From NCBI RefSeq assembly GCF_018449725.1, contig NZ_JAAVVC010000024.1, positions 62,001 to 126,000 on the forward strand: a stretch of DNA of 64,000 nt, given 5' to 3'. The position numbers were made by a program, and so were the translations under genes. Below, one piece after another: positions 16,510 through 25,250 of this stretch (the stretch's first letter is position 1; each line of letters starts with the position of its first letter). The DNA is from Pseudomonas sp. dw_612. Lineage in GTDB: Bacteria; Pseudomonadota; Gammaproteobacteria; Pseudomonadales; Pseudomonadaceae. The notes beneath the pieces were generated by a model that saw only the letters and a program-made list of their open reading frames with translations, did not search any database and was not told the origin of the DNA.

Positions 16510-17601
16510 GTGGCGCTCAATAGCATCGAAGAACTGGTTGAAGACATCCGCCAAGGCAAGATGGTCATCCTCATGGATGACGAAGACCGCGAGAACGAAG
16601 GCGACCTGATCATGGCCGCCGAGTGCTGCCAGCCTGAACACATCAACTTCATGGCCAAGCACGCCCGTGGCCTGATTTGCATGCCGATGAGCCGTGAGCG
16701 CTGCGAACTGTTGAAGCTGCCGCTGATGGCACCGCGCAATGGTTCCGGTTTCGGCACCAAGTTCACCGTGTCGATCGAAGCCACCACCGGCGTGACCACC
16801 GGTATTTCCGCTGCCGACCGCGCCCGCACCGTACAGGCCGCTGCCGCCAAGGATGCCAAGGCTGAAGACATCGTCAGCCCCGGCCACATCTTCCCGCTGA
16901 TGGCCCAACCCGGCGGCACCCTTGCGCGCGCCGGCCACACCGAAGCTGCTTGCGACCTGGCGCGCATGGCCGGTTTCGAGCCGAGCGGTGTGATCTGCGA
17001 AGTAATGAACGACGACGGCACCATGTCCCGCCGCGCCGAACTGGAAACCTTCGCCGCCGAACACAACATCAAGATCGGCACCATTGCCGACCTGATTCAC
17101 TACCGGATGATCCACGAACGTACCGTTCAGCGGATTGCCGAGCAGCCGCTGGACAGCGAATTGGGCCAATTCAACCTGGTGACCTATCGTGATTCCGTGG
17201 AAGGCGACGTGCACATGGCCCTGACTCTGGGCACCGTGTGCGCCGAAGAACCGACCCTGGTCCGGGTGCATAACATGGACCCGCTGCGCGACTTGCTGAT
17301 GGTCAAGCAACCGGGCCGCTGGAGCCTGCGCGCCGCCATGGCCGCGGTTGCCGAGGCCGGCAGCGGCGTGGTGTTGTTGCTCGGGCACCCGCTCGATGGC
17401 GATGTGCTGCTGGCACATATCCGTGAAACCGCGGAGCACATCCCGGCGAAAAAACCGACCACCTACAGCATCGTCGGTGCCGGTTCGCAGATCCTCCGGG
17501 ACCTGGGCGTACGCAAAATGCGCCTGATGAGTGCGCCAATGAAATTTAATGCGATATCCGGTTTCGATCTGGAAGTTGTAGAATACGTGCCCTCCGAATA
17601 A
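16510..17601 (+). CDS. ribBA: DHBP synthase fused to a degenerate GTP cyclohydrolase II domain (RibBX type)
   Basis: Residues 1-200 are an intact 3,4-dihydroxy-2-butanone 4-phosphate synthase, with DEDRENEGDL at 24-33 and GHTEAACDL. The remaining 160 residues keep the GTP cyclohydrolase II outline (PTLVRVHNMDPL, ending YSIVGAGSQILRDLGVRKMRLMS). They lack the zinc-binding Cys-x10-Cys-x-Cys set and the catalytic segment, so only RibB chemistry is expected. Such hybrids have been described as RibBX. The start is GTG at 16510 behind a GGGGG tract, 16 bases after ribE. The working RibA is at 21267. Confidence 0.92.
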   Translation: MALNSIEELVEDIRQGKMVILMDDEDRENEGDLIMAAECCQPEHINFMAKHARGLICMPMSRERCELLKLPLMAPRNGSGFGTKFTVSIEATTGVTTGISAADRARTVQAAAAKDAKAEDIVSPGHIFPLMAQPGGTLARAGHTEAACDLARMAGFEPSGVICEVMNDDGTMSRRAELETFAAEHNIKIGTIADLIHYRMIHERTVQRIAEQPLDSELGQFNLVTYRDSVEGDVHMALTLGTVCAEEPTLVRVHNMDPLRDLLMVKQPGRWSLRAAMAAVAEAGSGVVLLLGHPLDGDVLLAHIRETAEHIPAKKPTTYSIVGAGSQILRDLGVRKMRLMSAPMKFNAISGFDLEVVEYVPSE

Positions 17602-17647
17602 TGACCGGTTGTTTCCGGGCCTTGATTCGCGGTTAACACATCACTGA

Positions 17648-17670
17648 GGGGCGCGTAGAAAACGCGTCCC
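17648..17670 (+). other. Hairpin between ribBA and ribH
   Basis: GGG-GCGCGT-AGAAA-ACGCGT-CCC can fold into a stable stem 20 bases before ribH. There is no T run, so it is more likely an mRNA-processing or attenuation element than a terminator. Confidence 0.4.
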
Positions 17671-17692
17671 GGCTCTTTAAGAGATCTAACGA

Positions 17693-18169
17693 ATGACCCT
17701 GAAGACCATCGAAGGTACCTTCATCGCCCCTAAAGGCCGCTACGCTTTGGTAGTAGGCCGTTTCAACAGCTTCGTCGTTGAAAGCCTGGTCAGCGGTGCA
17801 GTTGATGCCCTGGTTCGCCATGGCGTGAGCGAAAGCGACATCACCATCATCCGTGCGCCTGGCGCCTTCGAAATCCCGCTGGTTGCGCAGAAAGTCGCTC
17901 AGAAGGGCGAATACGCGGCAATCATCGCCCTGGGCGCGGTCATTCGTGGCGGTACTCCGCACTTCGAATACGTGGCGGGCGAATGCACCAAGGGCCTGGC
18001 CCAGGTGTCCATGGAGTTCGGCGTACCGGTCGCGTTCGGCGTCCTGACCGTTGATTCCATCGAGCAAGCCATCGAACGTTCCGGCACCAAGGCCGGCAAC
18101 AAAGGTGCTGAAGCTGCCCTGTCCGCTCTGGAAATGGTCAGCCTGCTGGCGCAGTTGGAGGCCAAGTGA
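17693..18169 (+). CDS. ribH: 6,7-dimethyl-8-ribityllumazine synthase
   Basis: The 158-residue lumazine synthase shows RFNSFVVESLVSGA and the substrate loop RAPGAFEIPLVAQK. GAVIRGGTPHFEYV includes the phosphate-binding and catalytic His region. It condenses the RibD/phosphatase product with the RibB product, normally as an icosahedral 60-mer. Its stop overlaps the nusB GTG start (GTGA). Confidence 0.96.
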   Translation: MTLKTIEGTFIAPKGRYALVVGRFNSFVVESLVSGAVDALVRHGVSESDITIIRAPGAFEIPLVAQKVAQKGEYAAIIALGAVIRGGTPHFEYVAGECTKGLAQVSMEFGVPVAFGVLTVDSIEQAIERSGTKAGNKGAEAALSALEMVSLLAQLEAK

Positions 18170-18666
18170 TTAGCGACGACAGCGATCAGTTCAACCCGCG
18201 CGATCCAAAACCTGCGGATGCCGGCAAGCCATCGAAAAGCGTCAAGCGTCGCGAAGCCCGTCAGCTCGCGACTCAAGCGCTGTACCAATGGCACATGGCC
18301 AAGCAATCGCTGAACGAGATCGAAGCGCAGTTTCGGGTCGATAACGATTTCAGCGATGTCGATGCTGCCTACTTCCACGACATCCTGCACGGCGTTCCGG
18401 CTCACAAGCCCGAGATCGACGCTGCACTGTCGCCGTGCCTGGACATCACCATCGAAGAGCTCGACCCGGTTGAACTGGCGGTTCTGCGCCTGTCCACCTG
18501 GGAACTGCTCAAGCGCGTCGACGTGCCGTACCGCGTTGTGATCAACGAAGGTATCGAGCTGGCGAAAGTCTTCGGTTCCACCGACGGCCACAAGTTCGTC
18601 AACGGTGTACTCGACAAGCTGGCCCCGCGTCTACGTGAAGCTGAAGTGAAGGCGTTCAAGCGCTAA
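18166..18666 (+). CDS. nusB: Transcription antitermination factor NusB
   Basis: The 166-residue NusB shows KRREARQLATQALYQWHM near the N-terminus, then DVPYRVVINEGIELAKVFG and HKFVNGVLDKL at the C-terminus. It binds boxA RNA with NusE (S10) in rRNA antitermination. The GTG start overlaps the ribH stop. An acidic/polar leader of about 25 residues precedes the conserved domain. Confidence 0.95.
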   Translation: MISDDSDQFNPRDPKPADAGKPSKSVKRREARQLATQALYQWHMAKQSLNEIEAQFRVDNDFSDVDAAYFHDILHGVPAHKPEIDAALSPCLDITIEELDPVELAVLRLSTWELLKRVDVPYRVVINEGIELAKVFGSTDGHKFVNGVLDKLAPRLREAEVKAFKR

Positions 18667-18684
18667 TAAGCGCTTGTAGTTGCC

Positions 18685-19650
18685 ATGGGCGAGTTTGAGC
18701 TGATCCGCAATTTCTTCGCCGCCGCGCCTTGTGCGCAGGGCGGCGAGGGCGTTGCCCTTGGGATCGGCGATGACTGCGCCTTGCTGGCTGTTCCTTTCGG
18801 GGAGCAGTTGGCGATTTCCACCGACACCTTGGTCGCCGGTGTGCATTTCGCAGATCCCTGCGACCCGTTTTTGCTCGGTCAGCGCTCGCTGGCTGTAGCG
18901 GTCAGTGACCTGGCCGCCATGGGCGCCACCCCCGTTGCCTTTACCCTTGCTCTGACTTTGCCGACGGTGACCGCCGATTGGCTGGATGCTTTCGCCCGTG
19001 GTTTGAATGTGATGGCGCAAGGCTGTGGCGTGGCGCTGGTGGGCGGCGACACCACCCGTGGGCCGCTGAGCCTGACCATGACCGTGTTTGGGCGGGTGCC
19101 GAGCGGTCAGGCGTTGACTCGCAGCGGCGCGCAGCCGGGGGACTTGCTGTGTGTTGGCGGGGAACTGGGCAATGCCGCTGGCGCCTTGCCGCTGGTGCTC
19201 GGTCAGCGCACCGCTGATAAAGCCATCGCCGATCCGCTGCTGCGCCATTACTGGTCGCCGCAACCGCAACTGGCCCTCGGTCAGGCGTTGCGCGGCAGGG
19301 CCACCTCGGCGCTGGATATCTCCGATGGCCTGCTCGCCGATTGCGGGCACATCGCGCTCGCGTCCAAGGTCGGCATTCAGGTTGAGCGGAGCAAGCTGCC
19401 CGTGTCGCAAGCCTTGGTGGCTTTTCTCGGTCAGTCGGGCGCTGAAGACGCCGCACTGAGCGGTGGCGATGATTATGTGCTGGCCTTCACCCTGCCACCC
19501 GTCGAATTGCCTCGGCTGCTGGTGGACGGCTGGCCGGTCCACGTGATCGGTCGCGTCGTGACGGGGCAGGGCGTTGTGCTGCTGGATGCCAATGGCCAGG
19601 ACATCACCCCGCAAACCCGGGGCTATCAACATTTTCGGGAGACACCGTGA
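18685..19650 (+). CDS. thiL: Thiamine-monophosphate kinase
   Basis: The 321-residue ThiL begins MGEFELIRNFFA, with GIGDDCALLAVP and SVSDLAAMGATP-type metal/ATP motifs, and carries VGGDTTRGPLSLT and SALDISDGLLADCGHI further on. It phosphorylates thiamine monophosphate to the diphosphate cofactor. It follows nusB by 18 bases and overlaps pgpA (GTGA). Confidence 0.95.
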   Translation: MGEFELIRNFFAAAPCAQGGEGVALGIGDDCALLAVPFGEQLAISTDTLVAGVHFADPCDPFLLGQRSLAVAVSDLAAMGATPVAFTLALTLPTVTADWLDAFARGLNVMAQGCGVALVGGDTTRGPLSLTMTVFGRVPSGQALTRSGAQPGDLLCVGGELGNAAGALPLVLGQRTADKAIADPLLRHYWSPQPQLALGQALRGRATSALDISDGLLADCGHIALASKVGIQVERSKLPVSQALVAFLGQSGAEDAALSGGDDYVLAFTLPPVELPRLLVDGWPVHVIGRVVTGQGVVLLDANGQDITPQTRGYQHFRETP

Positions 19651-20150
19651 CCGATCATCCCAAACAGACCCCGGCGGAATTCGTACCGCCTTCTGTCTGG
19701 CGTAATCCGTGGCATTTCCTCGCGTTCGGCTTCGGTTCCGGCACCTTGCCAAAGGCGCCGGGCACGTGGGGCTCGTTAGTTGCGCTACCCTTTATCCCGT
19801 TATGGCAGATGTTGCCCGACTGGGGTTACTGGCTGATGCTCGGCATCACCATGCTGTTCGGCTTCTGGCTGTGCGGCAAAGTGGCCGACGATTTACGGGT
19901 GCACGATCACGAAGGCATCGTCTGGGATGAGATGGTCGGGATGTGGATCACCCTGTGGCTGGTGCCGGAAGGCTGGTACTGGTTGTTGGCGGGGTTTCTG
20001 ATGTTCCGGTTTTTCGACATTCTCAAACCGTGGCCGATTCGCTGGATCGACCGGCACGTGCATGGCGGTGTCGGGATTATGCTCGACGACGTCTTGGCCG
20101 GGGTCTTCGCCTGGCTGGCGATGCAGGGCCTGGTGCGGTTTTTCGCCTGA
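19647..20150 (+). CDS. pgpA: Phosphatidylglycerophosphatase A
   Basis: The 167-residue inner-membrane protein has the PgpA signature GFGSGTLPKAPGTWGSLVA near residues 28-46, then KVADDLRVHDHEGIVWDEMVGMW. DILKPWPIRWIDR precedes the last helix. It dephosphorylates phosphatidylglycerophosphate. The GTG start overlaps thiL. It is the last of the tightly packed operon genes. Confidence 0.93.
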   Translation: MTDHPKQTPAEFVPPSVWRNPWHFLAFGFGSGTLPKAPGTWGSLVALPFIPLWQMLPDWGYWLMLGITMLFGFWLCGKVADDLRVHDHEGIVWDEMVGMWITLWLVPEGWYWLLAGFLMFRFFDILKPWPIRWIDRHVHGGVGIMLDDVLAGVFAWLAMQGLVRFFA

Positions 20151-20172
20151 GTGGCGAAGCAGGGGACTCGGG

Positions 20173-20907
20173 ATGGCTCGACGCGGGTTGATGGTGATTT
20201 TCGCGCTGTTTTGCTCGCTCGCTCAGGCGGGGGATGCTGCGACGACGCCGTCCGTGATTCATCTGGCCAGCGAAGACTGGGAAGACTACACCGCCGCTGA
20301 CGGTCATGGCCTGGGTTGGGACGTGTTGCGCGCGGTCTTCGAGCCGGCCGGGGTCAAACTGGATATCCGCACCGAACCCTACACTCGCGCCGTCGGCCTG
20401 GCCCAGCGTGGCGAAGTGGACGCCTGCGTGGGCGCCTATCTCAACGACACCAGCGACGTGCTCTATCCGCACTGGAACTTCGACACCGATCACATCTATG
20501 CCCTGGGCCTGGCGAGCAACCCGCCACCGACCCCGGAAACCCTCGGCAACTATCGATTGGCCTGGGTGCGTGGCTACAAGTATCAGGATTACCTGCCCAA
20601 CGTGCAGCGCTATAACGAGGTGGTACGGCGTACTGGCATCCTGTCGATGCTGACCCACAACCGCGCTGACTATTACATCGACGCGCTGACCGAGATCAAT
20701 TTCGTGGTCGCCCGGGCCAAGGATCCATCGCAGTTTCGCCGCACGCACATCGCCGAATTGCCGCTGTACCTGTGCTTCGCCGACACCCCCAAGGCCCGCG
20801 CGCTGATGGCGTTGTTTGACCAGCGCATGGGGGTGCTGGTGAAAAACGGGCAGTTGAAACCGATCTTTGCGAAGTGGAAACAGCCTTATCCGTTTGATGC
20901 GAACTGA
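20173..20907 (+). CDS. Periplasmic substrate-binding protein (SBP_bac_3 type)
   Basis: This 244-residue protein has a signal peptide (MARRGLMVIFALFCSLAQAG). It then shows a type-II periplasmic binding fold: LGWDVLRAVFEPAGVKLDI, PYTRAVGLAQRGEVDACVGAY, and a C-terminal MGVLVKNGQLKPIFAKWK. Relatives bind polar amino acids or act as orphan sensors. No ABC permease is adjacent. It starts 23 bases after pgpA and could be read through from that operon. Ligand unknown. Confidence 0.78.
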   Translation: MARRGLMVIFALFCSLAQAGDAATTPSVIHLASEDWEDYTAADGHGLGWDVLRAVFEPAGVKLDIRTEPYTRAVGLAQRGEVDACVGAYLNDTSDVLYPHWNFDTDHIYALGLASNPPPTPETLGNYRLAWVRGYKYQDYLPNVQRYNEVVRRTGILSMLTHNRADYYIDALTEINFVVARAKDPSQFRRTHIAELPLYLCFADTPKARALMALFDQRMGVLVKNGQLKPIFAKWKQPYPFDAN

Positions 20908-20934
20908 ACACCGATCTATGGGTTGATGCTGAAC

Positions 20935-21140
20935 CCTGTGGGAGCGAGCCTGCTCGCGAAAGCGGTTGTAGCAGCTGCCGAGGTACGAGGCTGCGTTCGG
21001 CTGCGCAGCAGTCGTGGAATCAGACACTGCGGTGATTCAGGAAGACCGCGTGCTCAGGTTTGACGACTGCTTCGCAGCCGAACGCAGCCTCGTACCTCGG
21101 CAGCCGAACGCAGCCTCGTACCTCGGCAGCTGCTACAGGG
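20935..21140. repeat. Composite REP cluster upstream of ribA
   Basis: A CTGTGGGAGCGAGCCTGCTCGCGAAAG half-element is followed by the other Pseudomonas repeat family (GCAGCTGCCGAGGTACGAGGCTGCG with an inverted copy after 21067). GCAGCCGAACGCAGCCTCGTACCTCG occurs twice in tandem at about 21075-21126. The gap 20908-21266 contains nothing else recognisable except the ribA leader. Confidence 0.75.
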
Positions 21141-21266
21141 CTTAGAAGGCTCTGATCAAACTTTTTGATCGTTATGCTCCATAATTCAGCCTAAGCGTCT
21201 GAAGAAAGCTGCTGTTACAATGCCGCCTCTGCGAATCTCCAGTACTTATTGATCAGGAGCACACCG

Positions 21267-21884
21267 GTGCCTGTCGTTTTTGTCGCCGCTTCGAAGCTGC
21301 CAACGCCTTTTGCACAATTCACCATGCACGGCTTTCTCGATGAAGAGAACGGGCGCGAGCACGTCGTACTGAGCCTGGGTGATTTTGCTGACGGTGCCCC
21401 GGTTCTCGGCCGGTTGCACTCCGAATGCCTGACCGGCGATGCCTTGTTCAGCCAGCGTTGCGACTGCGGTTCGCAACTTGAAGCCGCGTTGCAGGCTATC
21501 GCCCGTGAAGGTCGTGGCGTGTTGCTGTACTTGCGTCAGGAAGGTCGTGGAATTGGCCTGCTGAACAAAATCCGCGCCTACGAATTGCAGGACGGCGGCG
21601 CCGACACCGTTGAAGCCAACGAGCGTCTGGGCTTTGCCGCCGACCAGCGTGACTACGCCATGTGCCTGCCGATGCTTCAGCACCTGGGTGTGAAATCCCT
21701 GCGCCTGATGACCAACAATCCACGCAAGGTCAAAGCCTTGACCGACATGGGCATCGTGGTCGCCGAGCGCGTGCCGCTGCACACCGGCCACAACCCGCAC
21801 AACAAACTCTACCTGGCGACCAAGGCCAGCAAGCTCGACCACATGATGGGCAACGAGCACCAGGGCGAGGCCGACCGGGCGTGA
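21267..21884 (+). CDS. ribA: GTP cyclohydrolase II
   Basis: The 205-residue enzyme has the zinc ligands Cys54, Cys65 and Cys67 in HSECLTGDAL and QRCDCGSQ, followed by YLRQEGRGIGLLNKIRAY. It commits GTP to riboflavin synthesis. I chose the GTG at 21267, seven bases after AGGAG, because it gives the cysteine numbering of E. coli RibA; a TTG six codons upstream is the alternative. It supplies the activity that the fused domain in RibBA at 16510 has lost. It overlaps the next gene (GTGA). Confidence 0.95.
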   Translation: MPVVFVAASKLPTPFAQFTMHGFLDEENGREHVVLSLGDFADGAPVLGRLHSECLTGDALFSQRCDCGSQLEAALQAIAREGRGVLLYLRQEGRGIGLLNKIRAYELQDGGADTVEANERLGFAADQRDYAMCLPMLQHLGVKSLRLMTNNPRKVKALTDMGIVVAERVPLHTGHNPHNKLYLATKASKLDHMMGNEHQGEADRA

Positions 21885-22300
21885 CCCGCGGTCAGGTGCG
21901 GCGGCGACTGTCCGTCAACTGGTGGCAATACCTGGCGCTGGCCCTGGTGCCGCTGTTCGTGATCAACGGCGTGTTCGGCCAGAGCGAGGCGATCCTGCCG
22001 GTGCTGGCGATGCCACTGTTTATCGCCGGTGTGGCCTCGATGTTCGTCAGCCTGAAGTTTTTCAGCGGCTACAAACATGCACTGATCGCCACCCAGAAAG
22101 CCCTCGACACCCCTGAAGAACCCGCCGCCTGGATTGCCCTTGCCGCCAAGCGCCGCGCGGCGTTTCTCGCGGCCGGCCTGCCGGCGTGGATCGGTGCATT
22201 GGCGGTGTTCGTCGGCCTCGAAGCCGTGCCGCTGGTATTGCTGGCGCTGTCGACCGCGGTGCTGTTCTACCTCTACCGTATCCCGCGTCAACTCGGCTGA
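21881..22300 (+). CDS. Small integral membrane protein
   Basis: The 139-residue protein has about four hydrophobic helices: QYLALALVPLFVINGVFG, ILPVLAMPLFIAGVASMFV, then FLAAGLPAWIGALAVFVG and PLVLLALSTAVLFYLY. The start is a GTG overlapping the ribA stop, and its end overlaps the BtuF-like start (TGATG), so it is coupled to both. I cannot assign a family. The context between ribA and a cobalamin-binding protein does not fix a role. Confidence 0.7.
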   Translation: MTRGQVRRRLSVNWWQYLALALVPLFVINGVFGQSEAILPVLAMPLFIAGVASMFVSLKFFSGYKHALIATQKALDTPEEPAAWIALAAKRRAAFLAAGLPAWIGALAVFVGLEAVPLVLLALSTAVLFYLYRIPRQLG

Positions 22301-23100
22301 TGCTGCGTCATTGGCTGGCGGTTTTGCTGCTGGCCGTCAGCGGCTCGGTGTATGCGGTCGAGCGCGTTGTCAGTCTCGCGCCGTCGCTTACCGAAATCGT
22401 TGTAGAGCTGGGTTCCGCCGACTTACTGGTCGGGGTACTGGATGCTGGTGAGCGTCCTGCTGAACTCAAGGATCTTCCTTCCGTTGGCCGCTATGGTCAG
22501 TTGGACATGGAACGCTTGCTCAGCCTCAAACCCGATCTGCTGTTGCTCTGGCCCGGCAGCGTTGGCCCCGCCCAGCGTGAACAACTCAAGCGCCTGAACA
22601 TTCCCACCTATGTCGCTGACCCCCACAACCTCAAACAACTCACGGCGCAGATTGAAGCAATTGCCACGCAGCTCGGCCGACCGGATCGGGGCGTAACGCT
22701 GGCGGCTGACTTGCGCCAAAAACTGGATGACCTGCGCCAGCGCTATCGCCGGGACACGTCATTGCAGGTGTTCTATCAAGTCTGGGATCGGCCGCTGTAC
22801 ACCGTGGGCGGCGGGCAGATCATCAGCGATGCGCTTGAAGTGTGCGGCGCGCGCAATGTGTTTGCCGACCTGACGCTGCCGGCGCCGCAGGTTAGCGTCG
22901 AGGCCGTGCTGCAGCGCAATCCCGAGGTGATTCTGGCCAGTGATCAGGCGCAGTTGGAGGCGTGGAAAGCCTGGCCGCAGGTGACGGCAGTGGCTCGCGG
23001 GCAATTGTTGTTGGTGACGGATAAAGGGCTGGAGCGGCCGAGTGGGCAGATGATTGAGGCGACGGCCAGGTTGTGTCAGTTGATTGCACCAAACCGTTGA
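22300..23100 (+). CDS. btuF: Periplasmic cobalamin-binding protein (BtuF-like)
   Basis: This 266-residue protein has a signal peptide (MLRHWLAVLLLAVSGSVYA) and the class III periplasmic-binding fold: ERVVSLAPSLTEIVVELG, PSVGRYGQLDMERLLSLKPDLLL, and VGGGQIISDALEVCGARNVF. This is the BtuF/helical-backbone metal-receptor pattern. The adjacent convergent BtuB supports cobalamin as ligand. No btuCD is in view. It could also serve another corrinoid or a siderophore. Confidence 0.8.
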   Translation: MLRHWLAVLLLAVSGSVYAVERVVSLAPSLTEIVVELGSADLLVGVLDAGERPAELKDLPSVGRYGQLDMERLLSLKPDLLLLWPGSVGPAQREQLKRLNIPTYVADPHNLKQLTAQIEAIATQLGRPDRGVTLAADLRQKLDDLRQRYRRDTSLQVFYQVWDRPLYTVGGGQIISDALEVCGARNVFADLTLPAPQVSVEAVLQRNPEVILASDQAQLEAWKAWPQVTAVARGQLLLVTDKGLERPSGQMIEATARLCQLIAPNR

Positions 23101-23103
23101 GAC

Positions 23104-23180
23104 CTTCGCGAGCAAGCTCGCTCCCACACTGGATCTGTGAACGACACAAATCCCCTGTGGGAGCGGGCTTGCTCGCGAAG
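23104..23180. repeat. REP palindrome
   Basis: CTTCGCGAGCAAGCTCGCTCCCACA is mirrored by TGTGGGAGCGGGCTTGCTCGCGAAG. It lies between the convergent btuF-like and btuB genes, a position where REPs often act as bidirectional 3' ends. Confidence 0.85.
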
Positions 23181-23209
23181 AGGCCTGCTCAAACACCGAT
23201 AATTCTGGA

Positions 23210-25093
23210 TCAGAGTTCAGGCGTCCACGTCACCCCAAACATCCACGCCCGACCTTCCTCGCGATACCCATACTGACTGCCGTCAAAACTGTACAGCGCC
23301 CGACTGTAGCCCTTGTCCAGCAGGTTATCGACCTTCAGCTCCAGCTTCACTTCCCGATTCAACGCCCAACTGCTGCGCAATCCGAGCAAGGCGTAGCCGC
23401 CCAGCGGCTGCAGATTCTTCTCATCGTCATAGCTGCTGCTGACCGCTTGCCAACTGGCCCCCAGCCCCAGCCGATCAAACTGCCGATCCAGATCCAGGCT
23501 CAAGGTGCGTCGCGCCCGCCGGGCCAAGGTGTGGCCGCTGTCGCGATCTCGCGGGTCGATGATTGCCACGCCGAGGTTGCTCTGCCAGCCGAACACTTCC
23601 TGTTTCAGCGCCGCTTCGAAACCGTTGATACGGGCCGAGGCGACGTTTTGCGGGCGGTCGTTGCTGCCGACGATAATCGCGTCTTCCAGATCGGTGCGGT
23701 ACAGCGACGCTTCCAATCGGCTGCTGTCGGTCAACTGGCTGCGCCATTGCAGCTCGTAGCTTTTCGAGGTTTCAGGCTTGAGGTCCGGATTGCTGAAATC
23801 CGGGTAATACAGATCGTTGAAGGTTGGCGCGCGGAAGCCTTCGCTGTAGGTCAGCAGCACGTCGTTGTCCGGGTTCAGCGGCAAGGTGAAGGTGCCGCTC
23901 CAACTGTTCTGGCCGCCGAATTGTTGGTTCTGGTCGCGGCGCAGGCCCAGTTCCGTGGAGAAACTGTCTGCCTGGTAGCGATGCTGAATGAAAACCGCGC
24001 GGTTCCAGCGACTGTCTTCGTCGAACGCTGTGCTGCTGTTGATCCGGTCTTCGTACCAGTCGCCGCCGACGATCAGGCTGTTGCGCTCGTTGAGTGTCAG
24101 GTCGTTCTGCCAATTCACCGAATCGCGGTAGGTGTTGAACACACTGCGCTCGTCGCTGAGCTTGTCGAGGGTCTTCTCGCGGTTTTCGCTGTGGCCGAAT
24201 TCGACGCGGGTTTTCCACGCGTCGTTGATGCGCGCGTCGATGTAACTGCTGACGCTGCTGACATCGAAATCACTGTAGGGCTGCTGCTGGACCGATTCGA
24301 AGGTGTCCATGTCGAAGCGGCCGAACGGATTGTCGAACTCGCTTTTACCATGGCTATCCAGCATGTTCGCGCCGATTTCGATATCATCGGTGAGGGCATG
24401 ACTCAGGCTCAAACTCATCGATTTGTTGCGGTACTCATCGTGATCGCCGTCGCTGGGATACGACTCGTGGGTGCGATTGTTCCCGGCGGTTTCATCCAGG
24501 CTGGCGCCGAGATTGAAACGGGTTTTCTCATCACCACCGGACAATCCGAGGCTGCGCTCCCACGTCTGGTTGCTGCCAAACCCTATATGCAGGCGCGGTT
24601 GCAGGCCTTGTTCGCCGCCGCGACGGGTGAAAATCTGGATCACCCCGCCAATCGCATCGCTGCCATAAATCACCGACCGGGAGCCGCGCAACACTTCCAC
24701 GCGCTCGACCTGTTCGATGTTGATGTGTTGCAGGTTGCTGTCGCCGGACGTGGTGCTGCCGATGCGCTGACCGTCCACCAGCACCAGGCTCTGGGCCGAC
24801 TTGGTGCCGCGAATGTAAATCCCCGGCAAACTGCCACGCCCACCGGTTTGCCCGACTTGCACACCCGGTACACGACGCAACAGGTCGGTGACGCTGCTCG
24901 GTTGCAGGCGGTCGATGTCTTCGCGGGTGAACACGGTGTTGGCGGCGCTGCTGTCGTTGCGCGCTTCGACCTGGCGGTTGGCGCTGATGAGTACGTCGGG
25001 GAGCTTGAGGGCTTGGTCGCGTTCGAAGGTGTCGGCCAAGAGTTGACTGGCTGGCAGCAAGCTCAGGGTCAGGGCGAGGCGGGGGAGATTCAT
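23210..25093 (-). CDS. btuB: TonB-dependent vitamin B12 receptor BtuB
   Basis: The 627-residue outer-membrane receptor has a signal peptide (MNLPRLALTLSLLPASQLLA), a TonB-box-like LPDVLISA, and a plug domain (VTDLLRRVPGVQV, YIRGTKSAQSLVLVDGQRIG, VIYGSDAIGGVIQIFT). A 22-strand barrel ends GVTWTPEL. The plug motifs and size fit BtuB. Start 25093 is chosen over the Met 16 codons upstream because the signal peptide begins there. No B12 riboswitch is visible in the 157-base leader, most of which is a REP element. Confidence 0.88.
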   Translation of the reverse strand: MNLPRLALTLSLLPASQLLADTFERDQALKLPDVLISANRQVEARNDSSAANTVFTREDIDRLQPSSVTDLLRRVPGVQVGQTGGRGSLPGIYIRGTKSAQSLVLVDGQRIGSTTSGDSNLQHINIEQVERVEVLRGSRSVIYGSDAIGGVIQIFTRRGGEQGLQPRLHIGFGSNQTWERSLGLSGGDEKTRFNLGASLDETAGNNRTHESYPSDGDHDEYRNKSMSLSLSHALTDDIEIGANMLDSHGKSEFDNPFGRFDMDTFESVQQQPYSDFDVSSVSSYIDARINDAWKTRVEFGHSENREKTLDKLSDERSVFNTYRDSVNWQNDLTLNERNSLIVGGDWYEDRINSSTAFDEDSRWNRAVFIQHRYQADSFSTELGLRRDQNQQFGGQNSWSGTFTLPLNPDNDVLLTYSEGFRAPTFNDLYYPDFSNPDLKPETSKSYELQWRSQLTDSSRLEASLYRTDLEDAIIVGSNDRPQNVASARINGFEAALKQEVFGWQSNLGVAIIDPRDRDSGHTLARRARRTLSLDLDRQFDRLGLGASWQAVSSSYDDEKNLQPLGGYALLGLRSSWALNREVKLELKVDNLLDKGYSRALYSFDGSQYGYREEGRAWMFGVTWTPEL

Positions 25094-25149
25094 GGGCAGT
25101 CCATCGGCAATCTGAGGCGAACAAACATTTGAAGGGAGCACAAAACCAA

Positions 25150-25239
25150 TGTGGGAGCGGGCTTGCTCGCGAAAGCGGTGGGTCAGTCAACATCTCAGTC
25201 GACTGACAGTCCGCTTTCGCGAGCAAGCCCGCTCCCACA
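25150..25239. repeat. REP palindrome
   Basis: TGTGGGAGCGGGCTTGCTCGCGAAAGCGG pairs with CCGCTTTCGCGAGCAAGCCCGCTCCCACA around a loop of about 32 bases. It lies between btuB and the dxs stop. Confidence 0.88.
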
Positions 25240-25250
25240 GGGTTTTGCGT

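Noticed and set aside
20935..21140. CRISPR array
   Set aside because: The repeats are REP units without regular spacers, and no cas genes are in the window.
25094..25250. Cobalamin riboswitch upstream of btuB
   Set aside because: The leader is only 157 bases and mostly a REP palindrome; no B12-box-like sequence is visible.
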